Of a stretch of DNA of 63,140 nt, positions 43,754 to 55,026 are shown in pieces; the first letter of the stretch is position 1; every line of letters begins with the position of its first letter. This stretch comes from Ophiostoma sp. CBS 140.51 (lineage: Eukaryota > Ascomycota > Sordariomycetes > Ophiostomatales > Ophiostomataceae), in contig JANSLP010000184.1 of NCBI GenBank assembly GCA_029298735.1, positions 1 to 63,140 of the forward strand, given 5' to 3'. Below the pieces are notes generated by a model. It saw only the letters and a program-made list of their open reading frames with translations, ran no database searches and was not told where the DNA came from. The translations under genes and the position numbers were made by a program.

Positions 43754-44361
43754 TTTGCGGAGTGGGTGTGAAAGCAAAGAAGATTAGAAAACAAACGAGA
43801 TTGTACGATGATGATGGTGAGGAAAGTAGATCGTTGCTGAATCTTGTATGGGACAGTGGCTGTTGTTGTTGTTGTAATTTGGTCTAAAGTAGGATATCAT
43901 GAATTGGATTGAAAAGGTGAAAGAAAGGAGAGGAGACAGAGGACGCAAGCAGGTCAATTAAATAGCAAACGAAAGAAAAAAAGAAGACGGGGCCAATGGA
44001 TGTGAATGGCCGGTCTGTGGCTTTTATGGGACGAAAGACACTCTCCTGCCCAGGTAGAATATGCCCCATGCCCTCACACGTCTCTTCATTCTCTTCTCAC
44101 CTTTTGCTCAACTTGCCAACACTGCTCCTGCCGAAAGAAAGCAGGCCAGCACGGTAAGTATGTCTCAACGATTTACAACACATACATCTACTTGCCTTTT
44201 TTATATGAAAATTAAAACTGATTGATTATTTCACTTCTTCATATCACCGTTGCGTTACAATCATAAATCATTGACTCATAGGGATCATCCATATGGTCCC
44301 CCCTGTAGCACGGCATACTATAGTATAAACCCCAGCAAACGCTCCTTGGGATTCACAGTTT
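43754..44361. other. Intergenic between tandem paralogues B and C
   Basis: About 610 bp: the upstream region of B (purine-rich on plus; a TTGTTGTTG run near 43863-43874) and the 3' side of C. No gene is seen. Confidence 0.55.
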
Positions 44362-44983
44362 TCAAATACTGCCTTCCTGCTCCTCCTTGGCCGGTGTTTC
44401 CTCTTCAACCTTTGCACGCTTGGATGCCTTGCCCGACTTGGGCGTCAGAGGACCTTTGGCAGCGGATCTCTTCCGAGGTGTCGCTGTCTTTGGCCTAGAG
44501 TAGGTCGACTGTGTAACGCTGTCGCCATTGGTAAGGCTGTTAAAGGCCTTGATCTTCTTCTTGACATTGTAGAAGCTTGTGTTGGCACTATGTGCGTTCT
44601 TGAGGCTCAAAATCTTGGCCAGCTTGTCATAGTCCACCTAGTGTCACGACAACCAATGTTAGTATCTGGGCCATCTTTCCTCGTAGGAGAAGGGAAAAAG
44701 AGAGAAGAGAGAAGAGAGAAGAGAGAAGAGAGAAGAGAGAAGAGAGAAGAGAGAAGAGAGAAGAGAGAAGAGAGAAGAGAGAAGAGAGAAGAGAGAAGGG
44801 AGAGAAAATAAATTATGAGCAGACACAACAAAATAAATGTACCTGTGGCTCGGCCCCTTTGATGGAGAGCCAGGCAGCCATCAGGATCTCTTGATCGCGC
44901 GGAGACAGATTCGGTTTGGTGGCACCGATGTTGTCCACCTTATCAGGGGACTTCTCACTCCCATCGACACTGGCCGACGACAT
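44362..44983 (-). CDS. Myb/SANT-like small nuclear protein with basic tail, tandem paralogue C
   Basis: The model is exon 1 at 44843-44983, an intron at 44638-44842 (GTACAT...CACTAG, branch ATACTAAC) and exon 2 at 44362-44637, for 138 residues. The module reads LSPRDQEILMAAWLSIKG, then after the phase-0 splice VDYDKLAKILSLKNAHSANT, then SFYNVKKKIKAF. It has a longer N-terminal leader (about 25 residues) than A and B. The tail is basic with PRKRSAAKGPLTPKSGKASK and a short acidic end (EEETPAKEEQEGSI). This copy fits the remembered fungal consensus best (KNAHSA...VKKK), so it may be closest to the ancestral gene. The 205-nt intron contains a perfect heptamer array. Confidence 0.8.
44701..44798 (+). 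repeat. Perfect heptanucleotide repeat (AGAGAAG)14 inside an intron
   Basis: Fourteen uninterrupted copies of AGAGAAG (98 bp) lie within the intron of paralogue C. On the sense (minus) strand they form a long pyrimidine tract, CTTCTCT repeated. Apparent protein frames across it on both strands are repeats only. Being perfect, the array is probably young and length-variable. Confidence 0.95.
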
Positions 44984-46455
44984 GATGATTTCGAGGTGAG
45001 GTATAATTTTGATGACTGTGTATTTATTTGATCGGTTTGATTGATGATGTATGTAGAGCAACAACAGCAAGTGACTCTGCGGTCTTGGTCTTGGTTTTGG
45101 TTAAAGGTGGGTGTGGTGTTGAGAGGAGATTGGTAAGAAAGTGGAAGGAGGCTGGTAAGAAAGTGGAAGTTAAGTAGAGATTGCGTAGAGGTGATGTATG
45201 TAGAAAAGACAAGAAATGCAGACAGGGTGAGAAGTGAGATGGAGGAATATTGAATCAAATGCAGATTATTCGTGGCGAAGGTCTGACTTTTGGCCCGACT
45301 TTTGGCCGAGAATAAAATGAGTTGGTGAGAGCAGACCTGGGCGAAGGATTTCAACTTTGAAAGAAGAGAGGAAGAATTACTAGTGTATAAGGAAGATCAA
45401 AAGGATGACTCTTTTGGGATGTGATCAATGTGGCCAGTTGGCCCGAGTATTGCGCGTTGTCGCGGTGTGAAGCGCAATTGCTTCACATGAGGGCAGTCTG
45501 ATGATGAGCCATGAAGGGTTGACCAGAAACAGAACGTTTACAGCATTCACGCGTTTTGCGCGGGCACATTATCGAGAGGAAGGCACTGACTGGACTGGTC
45601 AATGGATTTTCTGGCCAATCAGTTTCCTGGCCGATAGATTTCCTCCGCAGTTTACTTGTCGCTCACAATTGTAGTCGCTCCTTCTCTTTTTTGGCAATTT
45701 TGTCAATTCAACAACTGCCGTGGTTGCTGAGTGAAGTGAGCTCGGTGAGGTTGACGTCGTTGATGATGTAGGTGCACGTTAAAATCATCACGTGAGACGT
45801 CATGCAGTACGTGCACGTGCCAGGAACCGGTACTACGCAACTTGCTGAACACGAAAATTTGTGTGGATGGAGAAAGCTCCGCGCTAATGGAGGATGTGTG
45901 TGGTGGACGCTCGAAGGAAAAAAATCGAAGCAGCGCACCCCGAAGCTCCCTCCTTCTCTCCAACCTCCAAACAACCTCGTTTTCTTACCCGTTTCAAGCC
46001 ACAACCATCAACATCTTCACCGCATCCTACAGCATACCCTCCAGCAACCCAGCGCAATCGAACACTATCTTGATTTTATTGTTATAGCAAGCTTTGCAGC
46101 AACAACGATACGGAATCTCTTTTTAGTCGCCTTTTCGCCACCCATCCTCCCTTACTACCTCGCATCACCACATTCTATTTTCATCTTCAAGTGCTCGCGT
46201 GTCGGACTGTTACTTGCCCGCATCACCTGACGCATACCAGACCCCATCAGACACTTGTGCAGACGACCGGACGCGAAACACACTGTGCGCCCGACGAAGC
46301 TCAACACGCCCTTCGCACCTTTATACCATACATTCTCGATTTTGGAGCCCCAGCAAAGCTTGCTTTCATCAGCAGGTCCTGCCGACTCCAGCTTCGAATC
46401 TCCATCCGAACCAATTACAACACCACCAGCAGTTGCCTACAAGCAAAAATTTACA
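44984..46455. promoter_or_regulatory. Divergent promoter region, paralogue C and GYF gene
   Basis: About 1.5 kb. The left part is purine-rich on plus (leader of C). An ACGTGCACGTGCC stretch occurs near 45809-45822, and a CT/CA-rich leader occupies the last 500 bp before the GYF start. No gene is seen. Confidence 0.5.
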
Positions 46456-49400
46456 ATGTCTTCCAATACGCCTGCGAGCTTCGCGTCGGCGGCGGCTGGC
46501 CAGTCGCGAGGGTCGCGTCCTGGCGAAGACTGGTGCGCTCCTCCCACCCCATCCCGTTTTGCATTTTAGCACCCCTCATATGCTCATTCTTTTCTTCCTT
46601 CTCTGTTCTGTCTCTTTTCTGTCTCTTTTCTTTTCCCTTTTGTTTTCTTCTTTCTTTGCCAATAATCTCGTTCTTGCCGTACTGTTACCCATCGATGCTA
46701 ACGTCCAATAGGTCCCGTCGAGATGGGCGCTCCGCGAACGGCACCCTGACCTTCCGTCGCCCGTCTGCCGCAGTTGTCAACCAACAGTCCCAAGCCGCGC
46801 CCGATGCCTCTGCGCCTGTACTGCCTTCACTGACCGAATCGCAAGCTGCCCGACCGAGCCTCCCGCCCTACGACGGTACTATGCGTTATTCGCGTGGTCA
46901 AATTGTGGATATTCTCAAAGGGACACAGCCTGGCACAATCGATGTCAACAGCTTGTTTGTCGAGGGTTGGAACGCCACGCAGGCTAACGGCGCGGCGCGA
47001 GGCTGGGGAAAGAGCTTAGAAGGCACGATCCCTCAAGACCCTACCGTCTGCTGGGACACCAGTGGTGGTGTGACACCCATGGCTCTGCAGGAGATGACTG
47101 AGGAGGAGAAGGAGGCGTTCACCGACGTCAACTCGACTCTGAAGCCACAGCAGCCAAAGGACAGCGGCCAAATTGGCGGCGGAAGTGGCAATGCTGCGGG
47201 CGCCGTAAACGGCCGTAAAACGTCCATCTCACACGGCACCGGCTACAGTAATAACAACAGCAATAACAACGCCAGCAACACTCCATCCTCCATCTCCTCT
47301 TCCCGTCCGACGACGCGCCGCCGAGAGACATCCGACACCAACGCTTTCGCCGCCGGTGGCCTCACCTCTCCTCTTGCCAACCGAACGCCCCGCGAGGAGT
47401 CGTCATGGTTTGGTCGAAAAACCACCGACGCGAAAGACCTACAGCAGGTGCAGCACACTGAAGAGCCTGAGGGAGATCCGGGCTCAGCTGCCACCCGGCC
47501 AACGAACACGGCCACACTCAGTCGTAGCAATACGGCCGGCAGTGTGTTGGGCTCTAGCTCATCCGCCCTTTGGGGCTCTTCTGGCTCGGCCCCCCCACCT
47601 GCCGCCGGTGCTTTTGGCAGCTTTGCTCTGCCTGCTACCACGGGCGACAAGCGTTTCGGGAGCGTGCGCGGCGAGAGTCGCCTAGCGCATCTAATTCCTA
47701 AGCAGGATGGCGCTGATACGGCCGCATCAGGAGCTAGAGTGGCCAGCTCTGGTACTGCTGCTGGCAATGCTGCTGCTGCTCCTGCCGGCGCTGCTCCTGC
47801 CGGTGGGGCAGGTCCGAAGGAGTCTTGGCGAGCTCAGCCGCGGACGGACACGGACCCCTTTGGCGATGACGGACATCCTAGCTCAGCTTCGCAGAACCCC
47901 AGCTCCTTCGACACACCTGTTAAGAACACCAGAGGCGAATTCGGTATGTCTGGCCTGAACATTGGCTCTTCGCTTGACGAGGATCCTGCGGGCAGCCCAG
48001 AGACGAACCCCTTCCGGAGCCCCCCGGCGGATCGCAGCAGTGGCGGCTCTGGAGGCGCTGAGGGCGCTCCCACAACCGGGCCGATTGGTGGTAATGCTGG
48101 TCTTGACCATGCTGCCGTCTTTGGCTCCGGCCGTGGTGGATACCCGAGCGCGACCTTTGACGGCAGCGATAGAAGCCAGACGTCCAGTGTTGGAGCTAAG
48201 GGCTTTGGTAGCTTTGCTAACATTGCTGGCTGGGGCAATCCCCTTGCCTCGAGCACGCCGGACCGCGACCGTGCTGTGTTTTCGACGGCCTTTGGAAACT
48301 CACTGTTTAGCCCGGGCACCGGCGAGCTTCAGTCACCGGGCTTTGGCGGCGTTGTCCCCGGTGGCGGCGTCTTTGGGCCTTCTGGTGCAAGTGGCACCGG
48401 CTCTCTCCGTACCAGTACTAGCAAGCTGGGTGCGCTGTTCCCCGCGAGCTTGCAGGCACAGATGTCGGCCAGTCAAGATCAGGAAGACAGTGGTCTGGGC
48501 GACTCCGTTCCCGATCTCCGCCAGATCAACCCTCTTGGAGCCATCGGCCGCGAGGCCATTGGTTCCCAGGTGCGTGATTCCGACATGGGTGGTATCCGTT
48601 CTGGCCGTGGTTTGTTTGACGACCCTATGGATCCTACCCTTGTTGGCCCTGCTGGTATCTTCACCTCGGAGCAAGGATCGCAGCCGAACATTCTAGCTTC
48701 TGCCTCGTCGCCCCTTCCGCAACATTTCGAGTCGGGCCAACGCCCCAACGCCGACACCCCGCTGAATGCACCTCGTACCATGGTGATGCCCGACCGCATG
48801 CGATGGGTTTACCTCGATCCCCAGGGACTGACCCAGGGACCCTTCACTGGCTTGGAGATGAACGACTGGTACAAGGCGAATTTTTTCACGGCTGACCTGC
48901 GCGTGAGAAAGGTTGAGGACACTGAATTTGAGCCTCTGGGACAGCTCATTCGGCGCATAGGAAACTCCAGAGAGCCGTTCCTTGTTCCTCAGATCGGTGT
49001 TGCCCATGGCCAGCCTTCTCTGAGCGGCACGTTTGCTCATGGTGACCGCGGCACGGTCATACCCCCTCTCGTCGGCGCCTTTCCCAGCTATGGCCGCACC
49101 TTGACTGCTGAGGAACAAAACAATCTCGAGCGCCGCAAGCAGGAGGAGCAGTATGTGCTCGCTCGTCAGCGTGAGATGCTGTCTGCGCACCACCCACCTT
49201 TCCCAGCTGCTCGTCCCGGTGCTGTCGGTGCTCCTGGTGGCGCCCTCCACCACCACTCCAGTGCCCACAGTCTTCAAAGCCAGCCCAGCTTTGGTAGCAT
49301 GACGTCTCCGCTTGCTGTTGCCCCTCCGCCCATCCCCGGCCATCTTGGCGCCACTCCGGGTTTTTTTGATCACTCGGGGCTGCCTGCGACCACTCAGCCC

Positions 49401-51260
49401 CTTGCCATCGCCAGCACGGAATTTCTCCGTGACGAGTACAACCTGCAAGATCGCCAGATGCTCTCGAACATCCTGCCACCCATCAATGCTGCGGGAAGCT
49501 TCCCTCCCCAGCAGTCGTCTGGGATTGCTCCTGACCATAGCTCTCTTGGCCACCTTCCGAGTGTTGACCAGCTGCAGAAGGATTCGCAAGGCTTTAGCGA
49601 GCGACTCAAAGAATTCAATCAATACCGCGAGCAGATTGATGCCGCGGAGGCAGGTCAGTTTCAGGCCGAGGCATCTTTGACCTCGACCTCGACCCACGGC
49701 AAGCAGCAGGCTGCCGCTGCGGATATTGTTGAAGAGGTTGCCTTAGAGCGTCGGCTTCAGGGTGAGCCTGGCACATTGGTGGCCGTGGGCGAAGCATCTG
49801 ATTCCCTCGCATCTCTGTCTTTGACTCAACAGGTGCAAAAGACCCAGGCGGAAGCAGCGGCTGCTAAGCGCCGTGGAACCCAGTCAGAAGAGTCCGCCGA
49901 GCCTCCCCAGCCTGATCTTCCTTTGCCGTTCCCGCCCCCGGCAAATGCCCAGTCCAGCACGCCTTTGGCTGCCCCCACGGCCCAGCGGACGCGTTCCACG
50001 CTTCCTGACCAATATGCCACAAGCCAGTCTCGCTCGGAGACGCCCGAAAGCGGTGCCCCCAGCGCCACTCAGCAGCCCCCACTGGCCCCGTGGGCACGCG
50101 ACCCTGGTTCGGAAAGCCACAGGGGGCCTAGCCTGAAGGAAATCCAGGAGGCTGAAGCAAAGAAGGCTGCCAAGGCTGAGGAAGTTGCTGCAGCGGCACG
50201 TAAGTTGGCTGCGGAACAAGAGGCTGCACTCCAACGCGAGCGCGAGAAGGCCGTTGCGGCTCTTGCGCCTGGCCTGCCGACGTCCTCCACCTGGGGAAAC
50301 GGAACCCCGGTTGCCTCTGCTGCTGTTCCTGCCAGCCCGTGGGCTAAGGCGTCCGGCACCAAGCCCAGTGTTGCAAGCCCTGTTACAGTTGGTGCTGCTC
50401 ATAGCGCTGCCGACAGGAAGAAGACACTGGCGGATATCCAGCGCGAGGAGGAGGCCCGCAAGCAGAAGACCAGGGAGCTGTCTTCCCAATCTCCCCTGGC
50501 CGCGTCCCCTTTTGCTGGTAAGCGCTACGCAGATCTTGCTAGCCGGGGCCAGCCCCCCGCTGTTGTGAGCCCGGTTGCTACGAGCGCCTCGCCTGTTGCC
50601 ACCGCTGCCGGCTGGGCCACCGTTGGAGCGGGCGGCAAGGTCAAGACCCCCACAGCTGCACCGGCCGTTCGTAGTGTGAGCGCTGCCGTGACAGCTGCTA
50701 AGCCGCCTGTTGTCCCGGCCACTTCGCGCTCGACCTCGAGACAGCTTTCTGGTATTTCCGGCAAGGTGGAAGGTGGCGTTGCGATGGACGAGTTCAACAA
50801 GTGGCTCCACCGCGAGGTCAGCCGTGGACTTGCTGACGACATTGACGGTACGTGATTTTGCTTTTTTCTTCTTCTCTTTTCTCCCCCCCCGCTCCTGCTG
50901 TACTGGCTACTACCTAAGGGTGTCCGATGCTAATATGTGTCTTCTCTTGTTGCAGTTAACACGTTTGTCGACACGCTTCTGCAGCTTCCTCTGGACCAGT
51001 CCATCATCTCCGAGGCCGTTTACGGCAACTCCAAGACCATGGACGGCCGCCACTTTGCAGAGGAATTCATTCGTCGCAAGAAGCTTGCGGAGAGAGGCGT
51101 GATTGAGAAGCAGGCTTCTACGCCCGCCAGCGAGGTCAAGACCAGTGGCGGCTGGAGCGAGGTCGCAAAGAAGGGTGGAAACGCTGCTGCTGCTCCGAAG
51201 GAAGAGAGCATGCCTGCTGGCTTCAAGGTTGTCCCCAGCCGCAAGAAGGGTAAGAAATAG
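46456..51260 (+). CDS. GYF-domain protein (Smy2/GIGYF-like)
   Basis: A large scaffold protein binding proline-rich PPGΦ ligands, linked in other species to mRNA translation repression and vesicle traffic. The model is exon 1 at 46456-46532, intron GTGCGC...AATAG (branch GCTAAC), exon 2 at 46712-50847, intron GTACGT...GCAG, and exon 3 at 50956-51260, for 1505 residues. The N-terminus (MSSNTPASFASAAAG...RDGRSANGTLTFRR) and the conserved RYSRGQIVDILKG block (about 75) mark the family. The GYF domain is at about 720-785: MRWVYLDPQGLTQGPF, MNDWYKANFF, FEPLGQLIRRIG. Long Gly/Ser/Ala-rich disordered stretches surround it, and a charged coiled segment with KEIQEAEAKKAAKAEE lies near 1220. The C-terminus (DEFNKWLHREVSRGLADDID ... 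FAEEFIRRKKLAERG) is the conserved end, part of it on exon 3. Confidence 0.92.
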
Positions 51261-51861
51261 GTGTGCACTCATTTGTTATTTGGTGAAGGGCCTGCAACTT
51301 GGCTGCATTTTTGGGGCCGCGATTGGAGTCGAGCCTGTATGTTTCGTTATTGGGGACGCTGTGTTTTGTAGTCTTGCCTGCTTGAATTTTAGGAAACTCG
51401 ATATTCTACTGAAAAAAGAAATGGTGCTGTTCGAACTTGACAATTGCTATTGGTCCCAATGGAGTCCTTGGAGAGTGTCAAGAGTGTTTGGTTGTTGGGA
51501 AAGGAGGCGACTGTTAATGCATAAATTGTATGCCGGCGAGATGCTAATTGCAAGATATATGAGGTGCTTTTTAGTGCCAAAAAGCTGCTAAACTTAAATT
51601 TTTTCTGTACTGTACATAGCGCCCTCCAGAATCTGGACATTACAGCTGCTGTTCTTTTACCCCTCTTATCTTATCGCCGATACTGGTCGCAACCTAAAAA
51701 AAAGTTTTGTATCAAGCATCCCACTTTCACGTCACAACGCCCAACTGTGCAGTTTCATATCACTACTTTACGGACATGATCAAGCGGCACAGCGATTTCG
51801 AGCTTGAATTAGCCATAGAACAATAAACCCTCTCGACCGCGAACCGAGCTTGTCGACAAAG
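51261..51861. other. Intergenic between GYF gene and EMW1
   Basis: About 600 bp, AT-rich 3' side followed by a short leader. An open frame continuing from about 51103 is a shifted reading of exon 3 and is not a gene. Confidence 0.55.
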
Positions 51862-54800
51862 ATGTCGACAAACATGGAGCTAGAGGCTCTTCTACGGCGG
51901 GGTCGCTACGGACAAGTTCTTACTCACAGCGACGCCCACGCAACTGTCGAGGCTTTTGTTAAGGACATCCTGAGTGGGAGCCAGATACAGTCCCAAACTG
52001 CGACAAGTGACCAGGAAGACAGCAGACAAGCGGCATTGGCTGTTAGTCTGGCCGCTTTTAACGCCTTTCTGCAAGTCAACGTGACGGGCCCGGTTCTGGA
52101 ATCGTCCCAGCAAGTCCAAGAGCTGCTGGCACAGCTTGAGCAGCCAGAAAGCGCATCATCGTCCTTGAGACGGGCCTGCTTGAAAAGTCTGGATATTGAC
52201 GGTGTCTCCGTGTACCCATATATCCCACACATCGAGCTCTTCTGCCTGGCACGATGGGTCTTCCTGTCGTACTTTGCCAACGGCAACTACAGCCCTCTCG
52301 CATCCCCTGATGCGCAAGCCAAGACCGACACGGACCCAGCAGAAAACAGCCTATCTTGGTTGCAGTTGCGCATCCATGTGTGGCACTACAAGCTTCTGAC
52401 GGAGCCAAACCCCGGCCCGGGCTCGGTGTTCAACAAGATGACGCAGTGGAGCGACCTGCCTACCCTACAGGAGCAGATTCAGAAGTGCCTGGACGAGACG
52501 GAGCAGCAGATCAACGCGACCGACGCTGCTTGGAGTCAACAGGACCGCGTGCAGTTCCTGGTTGAGAAAACCAACATCTACGCCATGCTTGGCCTGGACA
52601 TCAAGGCGCAGGCAGCTCTTGATGCGGCGTCTGCGCTTGACCACTTTGAGTACGTCTTGTCTGGTGCGCTGGGCAAGCGGACTCGATTCCAAGAAAAGAG
52701 CACCAGTCAACTGGTGATTCTTGCCAAGAGTGCCACTGATTTGAAATCGACTGCAAGTGAGTCGACGGGACCAGTTCCGGGGGCTGAGGAGACGGCAGCA
52801 ATATCCGTCCCGCAGGCACTGCCGTTGAACAACGATACTCTGTTGGAGAGCATTGATTTCACGGATGCAAGAAAGATGACAACAGAAAACGCCGTACAAG
52901 ATGCGGCAAACTCCCAAGAACAGGCGGCTTCCTCTTCCTCTGACGCCATTCCCGCCTCTTTGCGGGACATCTCACCGGACGATCAACCGCAGCTGTCGCC
53001 GCTGGACCAGATTATCCTCCTCTCAGTTGCCACCCTTAAGGATGCTTTCTCGCCTGCGGACGCTCTTACTCTGGAAGAGATCCTGCCTTACGCGACGCGT
53101 GTTCTTGCCGACAAGTCAACAAACTGGCAGATTTACTCGCAGGCCTTGATTGTTCGCTCGCGTATAGAGCTTCACCGCAGCCGCACCGTTGAGCGAGGTG
53201 TGCTTCAGATGCAAGCCATGGTCGACCAGGTGGTTGTTGACACAACAGCACCAGAGGTTACAGAACTCCAGAGCGGCGTAGTGACAGACGTGACCGACGA
53301 GGACGAGAGCTCAGTACCAGCCATCGAAGTCACGGCTCCGGGTGAACACGAAAAGCAGGTTGACAAGGCGGTCGACCAGCCCACATCTTTCTTCCCGGCG
53401 GCCAAACCCAGTGAACAGGCACCGCCCCAGGTCCGCCTGCGGTACATCCACGCACTTGCCACGCCTCCCAAGTGGCATCTGGAAGCTGAGTTGGCCTTTG
53501 CCTGGGCGGGTGTTGGTTCCCTCATTTCTGCCCTCGAGATTTTCAAGCGGCTGCGGCTTTGGGCAGAGGTTGCTCTTTGTCTTGCGAGCAGCTCTGCGAC
53601 TGATGACGAGACTGGCCGCAATTCTGGTGGTGAAGAAAAAGCACGCGGCCTGCTCCGCTGGCAGCTGTTCCAGGCATCTGACCCCTCCCTGGAGCCCGAG
53701 AGTGGTGAGGATGGAGCCGAACTGAACGTCATGTCTCTGAAGGGATCCGACTTTGAGGGTCCTGAGCGTGATTCTCCGCCTGCCAATGCCCCTCGTCTGT
53801 TCTGTATCTTGGGTGAGATCGAGAACGAGCCCAAGCACTACGACAGGGCTTGGGACTTGTCCAAGGGCCGCTACTCGCGTGCGCAGCGCTCCCTTGGCGA
53901 GCACTACCTGCAGCAACAAGAGTGGGAGAAGGCACTAGATGCGTACAAAAAGGCCGTGTTGGCCAACCGGCTAAACTCCCAATACTGGAGCCGTTTGGGT
54001 GACATCAACCTCCGTCTGGGCCTGTTCTCTGAGGCTGCCGAGGCCTTCAGCCGTGCCATTGGTGCGGCGAGCGATGCCGCTGGCGGTGAGGATGCGCGGA
54101 CGTGGAGCAACTTGGGCAGTGCTTTGTACAGCCTGTACACGCAGACTATGAAAGAGCGCCGGGAGGAGGCCAGACGGAAGAAGGAAAGTGCCGAAAACGA
54201 CGAGGAGGCACCAACTACCCAAGTAGCTGGTCTCGACGAGGACGAAGAGGGAGACGAGGAGCCGGGAGCGGTCGAGAAGGTGTCCGTGACGGCCAAGAGA
54301 GACCCGGCAAGACTGCTGACACAGTCGCTGGCGGCTTTCAAGCGTGGTGCCACGATCTCGCACGACAACTGGAGAATCTGGGACAATGTCGTGACGCTTG
54401 CGTCTCGTGTGCGGCCACCAGTGGTCAGCGATATCACACTGGCCATGCGCAACATCTTGGCCGTCCGCAACACGGAAGACGCCATTGACATTGATGTTGT
54501 GCGTCTGCTGCTCAACGAGTCGGTGCTGGTCAAGCCCAAGCCGACTGACGGTGTGCCAGCGCGCGGCTCGCAGGAGAAAGCTGTCTGCGACCTGGTAGAG
54601 AACATCTTTGTGCCTCTGATTACGAAGCGCAGCGAGCTGTGGGAGCTTGTCGCTCGTGAACGTGTCTGGCGCGGCGACTACGCAGGTGCCATTGATGCGG
54701 CCGAGAAGGGCTGGCGGGCGGCGGTTGGCGGTGCCAACACGGGTGCGCTCGGCTCGACAATGGCCGTGTCCAAGCCGGGCGAGGCCAGCGAGGACGAGAA

Positions 54801-55026
54801 GCGCAACTGGCTCGAGAACGCTGATGCGTGGGACAACGTCGTGGAGCGGACCGACGAACTGGTGTCGATTCTGGAGAACTACGGACCCGAGGCGGCCACG
54901 ATTGGTTCACGGTGGAAGATGAAGGCTCGGAGCGCTCTGCGCAGTGTCATGGGCAAGGGCAAGGAGCGGTGGGAGGGCAGCGCCGGATGGATGACGCTGG
55001 AGAACCTTCTGGAGGGGCTTAAATAG
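51862..55026 (+). CDS. EMW1: TPR protein Emw1/TTC27
   Basis: A single-exon protein of 1054 residues of the Emw1/TTC27 family, an essential TPR protein linked in yeast to cell-wall maintenance. The ATG at 51862 is used; the frame extends four codons upstream from a TTG. The N-terminal half is helical with a long acidic, Ser/Thr-rich linker (about 480-540). The diagnostic TPR block is at about 675-770: SRAQRSLGEHYLQQQEWEKA, LDAYKKAVLANRLNSQYWS, RLGDINLRLGLFSEAAEAF, then a repeat with TWSNLGSALYSLY. An acidic insert (EEAPTTQ...DEDEEGDEEPG) interrupts the repeats, and TPR-like helices resume (AAFKRGATISHDNWRIWDN). The C-terminus (ELWELVARERVWRGDYAGAIDA) fits the family. No membrane or signal segment is seen. 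Confidence 0.88.
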   Translation: MSTNMELEALLRRGRYGQVLTHSDAHATVEAFVKDILSGSQIQSQTATSDQEDSRQAALAVSLAAFNAFLQVNVTGPVLESSQQVQELLAQLEQPESASSSLRRACLKSLDIDGVSVYPYIPHIELFCLARWVFLSYFANGNYSPLASPDAQAKTDTDPAENSLSWLQLRIHVWHYKLLTEPNPGPGSVFNKMTQWSDLPTLQEQIQKCLDETEQQINATDAAWSQQDRVQFLVEKTNIYAMLGLDIKAQAALDAASALDHFEYVLSGALGKRTRFQEKSTSQLVILAKSATDLKSTASESTGPVPGAEETAAISVPQALPLNNDTLLESIDFTDARKMTTENAVQDAANSQEQAASSSSDAIPASLRDISPDDQPQLSPLDQIILLSVATLKDAFSPADALTLEEILPYATRVLADKSTNWQIYSQALIVRSRIELHRSRTVERGVLQMQAMVDQVVVDTTAPEVTELQSGVVTDVTDEDESSVPAIEVTAPGEHEKQVDKAVDQPTSFFPAAKPSEQAPPQVRLRYIHALATPPKWHLEAELAFAWAGVGSLISALEIFKRLRLWAEVALCLASSSATDDETGRNSGGEEKARGLLRWQLFQASDPSLEPESGEDGAELNVMSLKGSDFEGPERDSPPANAPRLFCILGEIENEPKHYDRAWDLSKGRYSRAQRSLGEHYLQQQEWEKALDAYKKAVLANRLNSQYWSRLGDINLRLGLFSEAAEAFSRAIGAASDAAGGEDARTWSNLGSALYSLYTQTMKERREEARRKKESAENDEEAPTTQVAGLDEDEEGDEEPGAVEKVSVTAKRDPARLLTQSLAAFKRGATISHDNWRIWDNVVTLASRVRPPVVSDITLAMRNILAVRNTEDAIDIDVVRLLLNESVLVKPKPTDGVPARGSQEKAVCDLVENIFVPLITKRSELWELVARERVWRGDYAGAIDAAEKGWRAAVGGANTGALGSTMAVSKPGEASEDEKRNWLENADAWDNVVERTDELVSILENYGPEAATIGSRWKMKARSALRSVMGKGKERWEGSAGWMTLENLLEGLK

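Noticed and set aside
44590..44831. Repetitive REERREKR-type and LLSSLFSL-type frames
   Set aside because: They are translations of the AGAGAAG heptamer array within an intron.
48693..50810. Minus-strand open frames of 334 and 308 codons
   Set aside because: Antisense shadows of the GYF-domain gene, low-complexity and without conserved motifs.
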